Source of the DNA: Harmonia axyridis
Lineage: Eukaryota > Arthropoda > Insecta > Coleoptera > Coccinellidae
DNA length: 64,000 bases
Reading direction: 5' to 3'
NCBI RefSeq assembly: GCF_914767665.1
Contig: NC_059501.1
Location: 70,158,798 to 70,222,797 of the forward strand
Within the stretch, counting starts at the first letter, position 1. The number at the start of each line of letters is the position of its first letter. Shown piece after piece: positions 35,080 to 46,761 of the stretch. The position numbers were made by a program, and so were the translations under genes. The notes under the pieces were generated by a model. The model saw nothing but the letters and a program-made list of their open reading frames with translations. It was not told the origin of the DNA and made no database searches.

Positions 35080-35464
35080 AAGGTAGCAAGCAATTCGTGC
35101 AGTATTTAATGGTTGTGGCACTAATTTTACTCTTCTCGATTCAAAACTACCAACAAGGCGACAAAGTGTGCGTACCGAAGAGAATATTGCTGCTATAGTG
35201 CAAAATGTTGAAGAAGACGGCCGAAATGTCGATACGTAGCCGTTCTCAACTTGTTGGCCTTTGTCCTTCGACTACGTGAGAAATTTTATAGTATATTGGC
35301 TTCCGTGCCTATAAAATACAGCTCGTGCAAGAATTGAAGCCAAATATCCGGATTTTTGCTGATTGGGCTAATTTGATGAGCTGGCCAAAGATGAGCTCTC
35401 ACCGAAGAATTGTGTTTGATGAAGTGAATTTCTGGTCGAAAAGCTTTGTCATCGAAGCGTATAT
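35080..35464 (+). pseudogene. DDE transposase N-terminal half, interrupted
   Basis: Over two frames the + strand reads TEENIAAIVQNVEEDGRN, RSRSQLVGLCPSTT, AYKIQLVQELKPN and IVFDEVNFW (region of the first catalytic D). These are successive blocks of an insect mariner-related transposase. The reading stops at the junction with a LINE at about 35465 and resumes at 36125. Confidence 0.8.
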
Positions 35465-36115
35465 TTATTATTTTTTCATTTATTCATTCAACATAAGCAG
35501 GAATCCTAACAGGAATAGATGAATGCAAGAGATGAATAAATTATTATTATTATTAATTATTATTAATTAATTATAATAACCCAATTACAAGAAAGGAGAA
35601 ATTTACAATTGAGAATGAACATAAACTATAAGATGAAACTCTTAAATATCAATAATACCACAAAAAATCAACAATTCATTAATTTCTACATAGATACAAA
35701 TATCATGTTTCGCTAAAAGCAACTTGAGAAATATTGAAAATGTCAATAAAAAAATGTGCCAGTTATAAAACCGTATGATTCTCAAAAAAGTAGAGTTATA
35801 AAACAACGACGTGCGCGCTCTTGGGACATAAAACAGTACTCTACGACGTCCGGTGAAAGCACGAGTGTTCAAATACACCTCACTAATGAGAGGAAAATCG
35901 AGTGACTATTTATTATCCGATATAAAAAAGTTTGATCGAATACAACCCTTCTTTGCTCCAGAGTAGTCAATCTATAAAGCCTCAACCTTGCACCATAAGG
36001 ACACTCAACTTGTCTATTCCCGAATCTGTAGTATAAGACTCTAACTTTCTCTGTACTCTTTCGATCCGATTAATATATTTGTGATGATAAAAGGAGCAAA
36101 AACAAACCTTTAGTC
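35465..36115 (-). pseudogene. Jockey-type LINE C-terminus inserted in the transposase
   Basis: The minus strand reads YGARLRLYRLTTLEQRRVVF then FLYRIINSHS, and after a frameshift NTRAFTGRRRVLFYVPRART and RIIRFYN. This order (L.RL.L.TLE.RR, a helix, then a TR...PR.RT strand) is the C-terminal region of Jockey/CR1-type RT proteins. The 3' end carries AATGAATAAATG and a TAA/TTA-rich tail (35465-35575). It splits the DDE transposase, so it is the younger insertion. Confidence 0.8.
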
Positions 36116-36610
36116 ATCAACGAATCACCAATATATTGAAATTGACTGTTTGGTGCCGTTTATACACTGGCATCAGTCCTTATTTCTTTCGAAATGAGGA
36201 AGAAGCTGCAGTTACGGTGAATGGCGGGCGCTATTGAGCCATGCTGACTGATTTTTGTTTCCAGAAATTAACCATCTAAACATCAACGACATTCAGTTAC
36301 AACAAGACAGCGCAACTAGCCATACGAGCATAGCGCGCTTAATCAACCTAATATATTGCAAATTCAATGGGGCGACAACTTTATTTCCAGCAGTGGTTAA
36401 CTTACCCCCTCGTTCGGTGACTTTACGCCTCTCGATTGATATTCATGAGGCTATACCGACAAACCAGCAACTCTTAAAGCATTGGGAATCAATATTAAAG
36501 CCTCCATTGACGTCATACAGCCAGAATTATCAGAAAAAGTAAAAAAAAAATTGGACTTATCGAATGAACTATGTAACTCGTAGCTGCTGCCATGAAATTA
36601 TCTACAGATG
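36116..36610 (+). pseudogene. DDE transposase C-terminal half, interrupted
   Basis: The + strand resumes the transposase: PYFFRNEEEAAVTVNGGRY near 36178, IQLQQDSATSHTS (catalytic D) near 36291, DFTPLD near 36419, SWGYTDKPATLKALGINIKA near 36440 and DVIQPELSEKV. At least two frame changes and several stops. It belongs to the same family as the WPPRSPDLT remnant at 11030-11215. Confidence 0.8.
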
Positions 36611-36957
36611 ATAATAATGAAAAACTCTCTTCAACAATATTTCTGTCTTGCCATTTTAATCTTCGAATTCGACTCATTGATGAGCAATCCACTCATAAGG
36701 TTACTTACTCACTTCTAAAAGTATCTACTAGAAAGCATTATTTGCGTTACCTAACGATGGCGAGGAGTTCCGACCCAAAAGCTCTAGGGTTTCTTCTCCC
36801 TGCCCGTAGGTTGTGCACTCTTCGTTTTCCCCAAAGATATACCGTAGTTACAACCTTTTACAGCTTGGACGTTTTGAAAAGTTTATTGAAGCCCTATCAT
36901 AAAACTATCCCAAAACAATTGGTACGCCCAGACCCGCATTCATTAATTTTTACGTAG
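36592..36957 (+). other. 121-codon open frame, unassigned
   Basis: Open from ATG 36592 to 36957, overlapping the end of the transposase relic. The sequence contains RSSDPKALGFLLPARRLCTL, basic and leucine-rich, with no recognised domain. Probably a chance frame or another transposon piece. Confidence 0.2.
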
Positions 36958-39327
36958 GCTGCACACTCCGATCATTATTTGTTTGTGAATTCTTGTTGTT
37001 TTCACGTTTCCAATGCGTACAAGTATATCTAATTACTAATTATTTCAGAAGCACTGGCAAATGTATCCATTGCTTTGAACCTTCTTTGGGGTTGTGGGCA
37101 GTTTCAACATGAACATCATCTATTACAATTTCTACCTCTGTTATCAATTGTTATCCACATTGTTATCAATATTTTTTTCAGCCGCTGTTCAAGGTCTCCC
37201 CATTGCCATTGTCGAAAAAGCTAAAAAAAAATAATATAAATGAAAATACTTTTATTCAGTAAAAATTATCTTGGGACTCACATATTCAGACAATACTACA
37301 CATACACTCCAACAACTTCAATACAACACTCCTTATAGGTAGACAGTATAGGTATTGAGATATGATGGTCTTTACAAAATTGTATTGATTTGAAATTATT
37401 GCTTGAAAGGTTTAAGCTTGCTCAAGTTGAATAAACTCTTTTGATAGGTTACTCCTAAATACAAGGGCATTTAAAGAAAATAATTGTTATTTAAAAGTTC
37501 TGAGAACAAAATTTCAAAAATACGATCCTGAACAGAGCAAAACTGGCCTCCGAATACCCCGAATTTAAATCCGATCGATTAATTTTTGTGGGGGGACCTT
37601 AAGTCCCTAATTTTACGATGCCAATAAAACCGTAAAACAACCTGGTCAAGGAATCATTTCCGGGTATAATGCTATCTGAAGGACGTCCAGTTATGGAACG
37701 TGTACGTAGGTTCATCATACAACCAGCTGACGCATACTTATTGGTTCATGGTCACCATTTTTAACAATTACTTTGATGACTTTTTTAGGTTTGAATTAGT
37801 CTTAATTATGGTTTTCATCATTTCTAGTAGTGGAGTATAATAACACTTGATTTATATTCAAAAAATCGAATTGACGAGGAATAATCATCTCAACTGATTA
37901 ATTATTTAACAGTTGCTCGAAACTACCTTCACCACGAAGATCAAATCTGAATGCAAAATGTTCTTCTCCTTTTATTTGTTGCCGAATAATATGACAAGAG
38001 TTGAAAGAGCAAATATCGACATTTTCTATCACGCCTTTGCTTTTTTATTTATATTCTTCGTTTCTCCAAAAGAATGAGATATATATAAATGCCATTCTAC
38101 GTTTTCATATCATGTTACAACACAGAAAGTTTAGACTTGAGTTTTTGTCTAGAAAACTGAAACATGTATAATGAAGTGTAAATCTACATGCCAAAAATTC
38201 TTGAAAAATTACTTCAACACAACTTCGAATTAGCGCTTGAAAGGTTCTGATTTACGTCAGTACTTTCCTTATTTTTAATAATACATTTCATAGGATGGTT
38301 CATCATTTTCTCTTATATCAGAAAATATCTCAGTTTAAAAGTTTCACGATAAACATACTGCAATGTTTGAATCGGTTGTTATTAAATAGGAATGCTGAAT
38401 AAATCACTGAAAAGTTCATATCTCCAAAACTTTTTTTAGCTGGCACATAACGATGAGAAAATACATCCAATCTAGACCGTAACGAGAATTTATTTCACTT
38501 GAATGGATTGCCGAAATTCTTTTCCTCGCTGAATTGCTGCAACTGTTTCATATACTCACTCGATGTTTAAGCGTCATCTGTCTTTCAGTTTTCGTATTTT
38601 CAAAGGGTAGGAGAAATTGAGTCAATAACTTGTTTCGTTTCGATTAGCGCAAATTTATCCATCGGACTAGGTTAATCAAATTTGCTCATATTAAATGATG
38701 AATGCTGCAACAAATTTCGAAATACTCATGCTAGTTATTTTAAATGGTTCATAAATCTGTACACATAATTAGGTTTTATGATCCCTAAAACATATTCAAA
38801 TTATGATATATAAAATGGATTATATATTTAATAGATACCCCATTATGTGTGTATTTAGTTCTCTGTTTTAGTCAACTTGATGGGCCATCCATTTGAATAA
38901 ACTCCATGTTGATTAAAATCGTTGAATTTCAAACATGATGTTCATGAATTGGACGTTTGTGATAATGCCTTCCACTTTCTTTTCAAGATTTTCGGATATT
39001 TGTTGCAAATAATTACACAGCTGCCAATTCTTCGTGTGTGTATTTCATCATTCTTCAACAATAATTTATTATTCGAAGGAATACACCAGTTGGCAGGTGT
39101 ATTTACCAATTCATTTCGAAATTTATTGGATAATAGGTCAAAAATAACGTTCTAAAGGAGAGCTTATAGAAGGTTGATAAACAAAATATGCTTTTGGAGG
39201 TAGGTAGCGATAGAATGGTTTCTGTCTTCTTAGAGCTCATCAGGATCGCACAACCCAACCAACGATGACAATCAAGTGAAAACAGAGGAAATTTAAGTAG
39301 AAACTAGCAGTAGCATTAATACTATAT
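36958..39327 (+). other. AT-rich stretch with one transposase remnant
   Basis: At about 37555-37770 the + strand reads LNPID then FLWGDLKSLI and later LVHGHHF, a decayed DDE transposase C-terminus. Nothing else is recognised. Confidence 0.45.
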
Positions 39328-39940
39328 GCTAAGTGGTCCAACGAAAACTTAACAACTAGATTTTCCGACTTAAAATGAAAATGTGGAAAATCGCTCGGAC
39401 CCGTCATTTTCTCATTCGAGGGGGAAAAACTTCTCCGCTTTTTCCATCCCCGTAACTTCAACCCCCTAATGGGAGTGAGCACCCCTAAATTTCGAATAGG
39501 GATAAGGGGTGTTACGACAACTAATTCTGAAGATCGTAACGAGTACTATCTGGACCTAAAATTTAGCTTCAAAATATCCATCGATAATGAAATAACACCA
39601 AAAATAGTGAAAGAGGCAATGTGGAACTTATCTCGAGAATATTTTTCGTAGTATTCCATTATTTTACCTGTCATTTCGTTATCGATGGAAATTTTGAAGC
39701 AAAAGTTCAGGATCAGATAGTACTCGATTAGATCTTCAAAATAGGGTATCGCAACACTCATCATCCCTATCCAAAATCAAGGGGTTGTACTCACCCCGTT
39801 AGGGGGTTGCAGTTACGGGGATGCGAAAAGTGGAAAAGTTGTTCCCCTCAAATCAGCGAATTGACGTCCGAATGATTTTCCACATTTTCATTTTAAAGCC
39901 GAGAAATCGAGGTGTTAAGTTTTCGTTGAACCATACTGTA
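39328..39940. mobile_element. About 610-bp foldback MITE
   Basis: The left arm GTCCAACGAAAACTTAACAA pairs with the right arm TTAAGTTTTCGTTGAACC. Complementarity continues through ATGAAAATGTGGAAAATC and CAACCCCCTAA blocks to a centre near 39640 (GATAATGAAAT / ATTTCGTTATC). The arms are about 300 bp and diverged. No open frame of its own. Confidence 0.85.
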
Positions 39941-40414
39941 TGTCGATGAGACACCTGGTGTTCAAAAACTCAAGCTGCTTCCATCCTGCACTTACTGGAG
40001 CAGCAGAAATATGCGTATTTTCTATTTTCTCCTCTCGGTGTGGCACATCAACTCATATCGAGCTCTAAATGCATCCCCACCGGTTGGAAGTGAAAACGCC
40101 TAGATTATACGTTTACAATAACACAAGTAATAATATAATAATATCCAACAGAGAGCTGGCCGAAGATAAATAAACTTGATCTTGCCTTTTGCCAGTCGGA
40201 TTATTTGTTTATTAACTCCGTTCAGCTCCACAAATCGCATTGTATGTTGGAAATGGAGAGTCAACAAAACATATGATGGCTTGTTCCGAATCAGTATAGA
40301 GGTATATTAATCTCTAACAACGTTTGAATCTCTGTTAAAACTATAGTTCACTATTCACCTTGTACGTCTACATGTAAAATATAATCAATAAACTTAAATA
40401 GGATCAATAAACAA

Positions 40415-41219
40415 GGCCAATTGGAAAGTCCCCGATCTACCACAGTAAAACACATTTTATGGCAAAAATTTATGACAAAATCTAATTATTCAACATAGTT
40501 GCCTTCGAGAACGATACACGGTTATAGGAATCTTTCAACTTTTAGATAGGTACCATTTTTATAGTACGATTTGTCTTTCGCTTCAAAATAGGCCCCAGTT
40601 TCAGCGATTACTTCTTCATTGGCGATAAATTTCTTTCTAACGAGCATTTTTTCGAGGTCTGAGAACAGGAAAAAGTCGCTGGGGGACAGATTTGGCGAAT
40701 ACAGAAGCAATTCGAAGCCCAATTCATGCAACTTTGCCGTTGTTTTCATTGATTTGTGACACGGTTCATTGTCTAGATGAAACAGCACCTTTTTTCTTCA
40801 AATGGGCTGTTTTTTAACGATACATCCTTTAAACGATCCAATAACGCTATATAAATAATCGCTGTTGATGGTCTGGCCCTTTTGGAGGTAATCAATGAAT
40901 ATTATAACTTGCGCATCTCAGATTACTAATGCCATAACCGTGCCAACTGACTGTTGTGTTTTTCCTCGCTTTGGATTCGGTTTATCGTGTGCAGTCCACT
41001 CAGCTGATTATCGATTGGACTCCGGAGTGGAATGATGGAGCCTCCTTTTTTTCAAATAACAAAAGTAGCTACACTCACAACGCAATATCTCACAAACTAA
41101 TGGTTGGACTGTTGTCAAATTTTGACACGTATCGTTTGAAGGTTGGTTCTATAAAAGACTTATGGATTCAATACTAGCGCCTCCATCTGTGCATCAGACC
41201 GGGGACTTTCCAATTGGCC
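40415..41219 (-). mobile_element. Mariner element with internal deletion
   Basis: The inverted ends match: GGCCAATTGGAAAGTCCCCG at 40415 and CGGGGACTTTCCAATTGGCC ending 41219. The minus strand encodes the C-terminal part of a mariner transposase: blocks corresponding to the second catalytic D region, then LFHLDNEPCHKSMKTTAKLH, SPNLSPSDFFLFSDL (third D) and EVIAETGAYFEAKDKSYY, followed by frame decay. The N-terminal half is missing: 5' UTR-like sequence joins the middle of the gene near 41050. The length is about 805 bp against about 1.3 kb for complete mariners. Inactive. Confidence 0.9.
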
Positions 41220-41985
41220 TAATACTCTAACCTTCATTTCTGAGACACCACAATTTTTTATCGCTTCCAAGAGCAATCTACGCAAGGACATAGGCATACT
41301 CCACAAAGCAATAAATCCCCCACAGTCTACTCCTCAAATTCTTCTGAGCGTATGGGAAAAAACCTGGGAGTCGATAGAATAAATCTTGTGCGACCGTATT
41401 TCTCCCCATATTATGGTAGAAAATGGAGTTTACTTTAGTCCTGAAGCATCTTATAAAAGTTCTCCAGGGTGTACCCTTGTAAGGGTAAGTGCAAACTGAA
41501 AAAGTAATGACTGAAGGTGAATGCAGAGAAGGGAAACCCTCATGTTTACGAATATCATTATTGAATTTCTCGATAGGACGATGTTTCTCGCAGATGAACG
41601 TGCTAGGGACATTCGAAACAACATTTCATGAATAATGCATCCTTGATAGGAAGTTGTTAGAGTGAGATGTTAAGGTATGCAAAGCATATTATAGTGTTCT
41701 GGTATTTGTTGTCCAGTTTTGCAGCTAATAAATATTGCAAGATATGATATTCATAAATTTATCATTTCTTTTTATACGCAGGAATCTGAAATCTTTGAGT
41801 AATAGATCAGCAAGATAGTTGAATCGGTCACTCGAGGATTCAATATTTAAGAATTTATAATGAAAGCCAGAAGAACTTGAGCCTTCGATCGAATATTCAA
41901 GAATCGATAACGTATAACAATTTCATACCAACATTATATTTCATATATAGGAAGAGGCAAAAAAAGACTTAATGGGCAAGTCATA
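41220..41985. other. No recognised feature
   Basis: AT-rich sequence without a frame or repeat I can name. Confidence 0.45.
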
Positions 41986-41989
41986 AATA

Positions 41990-42600
41990 CAACTGATGTG
42001 CCTCAACATCAATTTCTCTAAAACAGAATACATGGTATTTAGTCGATCTCGTCACCAGGTAACGCAGCTCCTAGTAGATGGACAATTAATTCGGAGTGTC
42101 CAATTTCAAGTATCTTGGCTGTTATATTACTGATCAACTAGACCCAGATGAAGAAATAAAATGTAGGATTTAAATGGCCTATACAGCGTTTTTGCGATTG
42201 AGATCTTTCCTTTACAATGATTACAAGACTCCAAGAAAGCGCATGATTAGGTGTTAAGGGTGGTCAGTTCTTCTGTATGGTGTTGAGGATTGGACCCTGA
42301 ATGTTTCTGAGCTTATAGACTAACGCTCAGAATACCATGGACTGCTAGGCAAACAAATGAAGCAGTTCTCAAAACAGAAAATGCGGATCGTCAGTTCATG
42401 AATCTCAGGTGATTTGGATAGGTAAGATGGAAGGAAAAAGAGATATTGGTCGAAAACAAGCCTCTTGGTTAAGGAATATTAGAGCATGGACGGGAATGAG
42501 GAAAGCAGAGGAACTCTTTAGGATGTTCAGAACAGAGATCGTTTTACCATGTTAATCGCCAATGTCGAGGGGACTTAAAATGGCACACTTCAAAACTTCA
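41990..42600 (+). pseudogene. LINE reverse transcriptase C-terminal relic
   Basis: Across several frames the + strand reads CLNINFSKTEYMVFSRSRHQ, QLLVDGQLIRSVSNFKYLGC, LLYGVEDWTLN, then KMEGKRDIGRKQASWLRNIR and AWTGMRKAEELF. This is the thumb and C-terminal part of an RTE- or R2-like RT protein. Stops and frameshifts are frequent. It abuts the MITE at 42615. Confidence 0.8.
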
Positions 42601-42614
42601 TAACCAATACTATA

Positions 42615-43226
42615 CAGGGTGTTTCCTAAACATGCGGCAAAAATTCAGGGGGTTTGTTCCTTGGACTATTTTAAGCATGTTTTGTCCTTGGATGATTTTT
42701 GAAAAACCTCTTTGTTTCGAAGATACAGGGCGAACAACATTTTTCATATTTTTAAAATTAATAATAGTTTAAATAAAAATGCGTACCGCACTGTGTTTAC
42801 TAAGTAGGTACAATTTATTTTTAAATTTGTTTAACAACATTCCAATTACTAAAAACGGCCAGTTTTTTGACTAAAAATTGATAAGTGCAGATGGTAAAGG
42901 AATACAGATTAAACACGCTTTTCATTTAAATTCGTTTTGTGATGTATTAGCAATTAACATTTTATCTTTGACGGGTTCGGCAGTCAATGAGGAGAAGATT
43001 GGATGCTTGTATGCTGGCTAGAGGTGGTCATTTTCAACAGTTTTTGTAGGTTGAGTTGAATTTTCATGTAATTTTTCATAATAAAATGTTATTATCTGAA
43101 ATTTTGTTTCCCCTATATCTTCGAAACAAATAGGTTTTTCAAAAATCATCAAAGGACAAAATATTCTTAGAATAGTCCAAGGAACAACCCCCTGAATTTT
43201 TGCCGCATGTTTAGGAAACACCCTGT
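42615..43226 (+). mobile_element. 612-bp TIR element (CAGGGTGTTTCCTAAAC family), copy A
   Basis: TA-flanked (42613-42614, 43227-43228). The ends are CAGGGTGTTTCCTAAACATG and its inverse CATGTTTAGGAAACACCCTG, with arms complementary for about 120-170 bases. Inside, 42978-43049 on the + strand reads SMRRRLDACMLARGGHFQQF then L and a stop, the C-terminus of a mariner-related transposase in its proper position just before the 3' arm. This shows the element is a deletion derivative of a DDE transposon. Confidence 0.88.
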
Positions 43227-44066
43227 ATAAATTCTCAATCGATCTAAAACAATGAAAGCTACCAAAAACATGTCTCGAATAAAGTTTTTGTGTAACGATG
43301 TCACTGTTTTTTTATTGGAAAAAATACTGCACAAGCAAAGCAATAGCTTCATAAAGGTCATTCAAATTCTTCTCCATCGACAACAATATTCAAAAGATGG
43401 TCGAAGAACAACTGACAATGCTGAACGCTAGAATGAAAATTCTCACCTACTGTACACAACGCTCTGAAGAAAGGCTCCATGGAAAAGACGCTAAGCACAC
43501 GATGATATTGCTGACACCAGAAACAAAAATTTGTAGAGGCTGGGGATGAATCTACTCTTCTTTCTTATATGACTTCTTCTATTTGTGGAAGGAAAGAAAG
43601 AAATACGTTGTCGTTCTCCATTCGACTTTCTTCATTCTTTTTGCATTTCTTTCTGATATATTGATATTAAATCATAAGATACCGGCTTACCAGCACTGTA
43701 TACCTATGCAGTTCTGCCGTTTCGAGTGCTCAAACGCTCCTGACGCCAAGTCAATGCTCTCTCGATTTTTTTTTTTTTGATTGCGTATCTTATATCGAAT
43801 GTCAGTGGACGTGGAATAAATGATCCTCGCTGTATTTATAAGACGCACCCCACTAACGAGGTTAATGTTACGAGCAATTAGTGAGTAATCCAAGCATGTT
43901 TCCCGATCTGCGAAGAAAATAGCTTCGTTAAAAATAATTATTGGGCTCAGTTTACGTCCACCCTGATTTTAACGTGTGGTATTATTTCTGCCCTACAGAT
44001 ATATCAAGTGAAACACAGAAAATTCATACAAAAGGAGATTAATGAATACGAAGATACATTACTATA
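43227..44066. other. Spacer between the two sister elements
   Basis: AT-rich, with a T10-12 run near 43770. No gene recognised. Confidence 0.4.
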
Positions 44067-44665
44067 CAGGGTGTTTCCTAAACATGCGGCAAAAATTCAG
44101 GGGGTTGTTCCTTGGACTATTCTAAGAATATTTTGTCCTTTGATGATTTTTGAGAAACCTCTTTGTTTCGAAGATACAGGGCGAACAACATTTTTCATAT
44201 TTTTAAAATTAATAATAGTTTAAATAAAAATGCGTACCGCACTGTGTTTACTAAGTAGGTACAATTTATTTTTAAATTTGTTTAACAACATTCCAATTAC
44301 TAAAAGCGGCCAGTTTTTTGAATAAAATTGCTAATACATCACAAAACGAATTCAAATGAAAACCGTGTTTAATCTGTATTCCTTTACCATCTGCACTTAT
44401 CAATTTTTAGTCAAAAAACTGGCCGTTTTTAGTAATTGGAATGTTGTTAAACAAATTTTAAAATAAATTGTACCTACTTAGTAAACACAGTGCGGTACGC
44501 ATTTTTATTTAAACTATTATTAATTTTAAAAATATGAAAAATGTTGTTCGCCCTGTATCTTCGAAACAAAGAGGTTTTTCAAAAATCATCCAAGGACAAA
44601 ACATGCTTAAAATAGTCCAAGGAACAACCCCCTGAATTTTTGCCGCATGTTTAGGAAACACCCTG
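44067..44665. mobile_element. 599-bp near-perfect foldback, copy B of the same family
   Basis: TA-flanked, with the same CAGGGTGTTTCCTAAACATG ends as copy A. Here both halves are copies of the left side of the family, so the arms (about 44067-44325 and 44405-44665) pair almost completely, leaving a centre of about 80 bases. No transposase remnant is present. Confidence 0.9.
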
Positions 44666-44994
44666 TATATTCCTTTTGTTTGAAATGGAACAAGTTATTT
44701 CGCACTTTTTCTTCAAACTAAACTAAACGCAGATTTATCGTGATGGATTGAGTTTGAAGTCAATTTTTGACGTATTTCTTGAAAATTTCTAAATTCTCAA
44801 ATTTCTGTAACATTCCCTGAAATGTTCTGGTGAGGGAGAAAGTATTCAGATGAATATTTTTTTTTTTTTGGAAGATTTCCCTTTAAAGTTGATCGATTAT
44901 AAATAAACAAGACGAACAATTCTTGGGTGTGTCAGATTTGATTCAGCGTTTAGAAGTTATTTCTCAAAAATAACGTAAAATTAATTTTTTCCAG

Positions 44995-45178
44995 ATTATC
45001 GACTTCATCAGAACAGAGGGTCCTTTTTGCAATGCCACCTCAAAAAGAAGAATTAGATGCTGAATATGAATGTGATATGAACGAATATCGTCCAGTGCAG
45101 CCCCTCATTCATGACCATGGCATTAGTTTTGTTTGTTTAAACTCCCCTTTGACCAGAATTGATCAACATATGATACAG
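44995..45178 (+). CDS. Plce1: Plce1 exon: CDC25-PH junction and first PH strands (short, easily missed)
   Basis: The acceptor is a T-rich tract plus CCAG ending at 44994. The first base completes an AG|A arginine codon from exon 2 and the frame reads LSTSSEQRVLFAMPPQKEEL, an acidic stretch, then VQPLIHDHGISFVCLNSPLT, ending RIDQHMIQ. The donor is CAG|GTTTGT at 45179. The length is 184 bp (1 + 61 codons, phase 0), exactly what is needed to connect exon 2 (phase 2) to exon 4 (phase 0). There is no stop codon in frame. The terminal strand continues directly into ILHHGSTVVMWEG of the next exon, which is the first part of a PLC-type PH fold. The exon lies among foldback MITEs with no other coding signal within several kilobases. 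Confidence 0.88.
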
Positions 45179-45839
45179 GTTTGTTAGTTTATTAGTTTTC
45201 ATTCACTTTTTTTCAATCATTTCAAATCAGAAATGATTGAATTTTTATTTTATCATTCGATATAATAACAATTGTTCTGGAATAGTATTACAAGATTAAT
45301 TTGCATGTACTCCTAATTTTTTTTCCGCAAATTTAAAATTCGTTAGTTAGCTGAAAATTATCTTGTATAAAACTTTTTTCAATCATCATATAAAAAAACG
45401 TTCACAAATTGCTAGACCAAAAGCGTCGGTATAGTATAGGGTGTCCCGAATACGATGCTCACTGAAAGCATCTCGAGAAATATACGACTTAAAGAAAAAA
45501 TCTTCTATAAGATATAGCGAAATATTTTTCTGTTCATTTGTAAAATTCAAAAACCTTTTTTTCAGTAATTTTTATGGCCTATATGATACTCGTAACAAAT
45601 CATAGAAATCAATCACCATTTTAGAGATGTATGGTTTCTCTTAAATGAGACCCCCTATATTTTTCATCACAGTTTTTCAAGATTTTTCAAAAATGAAAAA
45701 TATAGAAAGAGAGAAGGAAACTGAATTTATTACCTTTATTCTAGTGATTTCAAGTGTTCGAAAAGTGGCAAAGCTAGCAACTTTATCTTTGGTGTAGATG
45801 CTCTATTGTAGTGGTGCATCAATAGCTCCATTATGTTGA
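45179..45839 (+). other. Start of the 9.9-kb Plce1 intron
   Basis: 45437-45670 has transposon-end-like phrases (ATAGGGTGTCCCGAATACG, GACCCCCTATAT) but no resolvable element. Confidence 0.35.
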
Positions 45840-46085
45840 TATTATTTTGGATTGTGATGAATTTTTACTGAGTTTTTGTTGTCTTATATAAAAGTTGATT
45901 AGATGGGTTGTAGAGTGGGTTGTTGGGATCTCTTAGTTTTGTAATTTTTCGTAAGGAAGTTCTTTCCGCTACTTCAATTGTTTTCAGAGCTGTTTTAGTT
46001 GAATTTGAGAATATTGTATGTCCATATTCCAATAAAGGTCTGTGCATATCATTTTGTATATTGTACTTGCTGTTTTACTGCTGAT
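45840..46085 (-). pseudogene. LINE RT C-terminal fragment
   Basis: The minus strand reads MHRPLLEYGHTIFSNSTKTA then KTIEVAERTSLRKITKLRDP. The RP.LEYG..I....T...K.IE..Q...LR.I pattern is the conserved C-terminal block of Jockey-type RT proteins. Confidence 0.75.
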
Positions 46086-46409
46086 TCCCATGTTTCATGT
46101 TGTGGGATGTGGTACTTATACAGTGACTAGAGTAGTTCACGGCCAAAGACAATTTAGGGAAATAAAATAACGGGATAAAAAGATTTATTCAATTTATTTC
46201 CAACCCACTGAAAGAGTTTGAAGAAGATGACAATTTCTCTGATCGATTCTTAGGGTCGCTGGTCACTTGGGTCGTTGCAGGTACTTCTTCGACGGTCTCG
46301 GGAACAGATGTGAAAATCTTTAATCTTTCGTTGTCGGTGCAAGTGTTGAACATATGTTGTAGTTGTAGACTGGTCTGAACTCAATTAAATTATTCACCGT
46401 GAAATGCCG

Positions 46410-46761
46410 AATATAGTACTATACGGGTAGAATATAGAAGTCTAAGTGTTGGAAGCTAATTATGAACGGAACTTCCGATATTAACCCACGAATTCTTGAA
46501 ATTATTTTTTTTTCTATGAACTTTTTTTGTTTATTATCATTATTGTTATTATTTTTATTATCAATGGTACTCTCATTATTATATTGTTTTTGATTGATCT
46601 ACTCATTCATTTTGCCAACGATCATTCGTATGTTTGAAGTTCAAAAAGTTCATAGAAAAAAAAAATTATTTTCAAGAATTCGTGCTTTAACATCGGAAGT
46701 TCCATTCATAGTTAGCTTCCAACACTTGGACTTCTATATTCTACCCGTATAATACTATATT
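46410..46761. mobile_element. About 350-bp foldback MITE
   Basis: The left arm ATATAGTACTATACGGGTAG pairs with the right arm CTACCCGTATAATACTATAT. The arms remain complementary for about 110 bases (GTGTTGGAAGCTAA, GGAACTTCCGAT, AATTCTTGAAA). The centre is T-rich. Confidence 0.88.
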
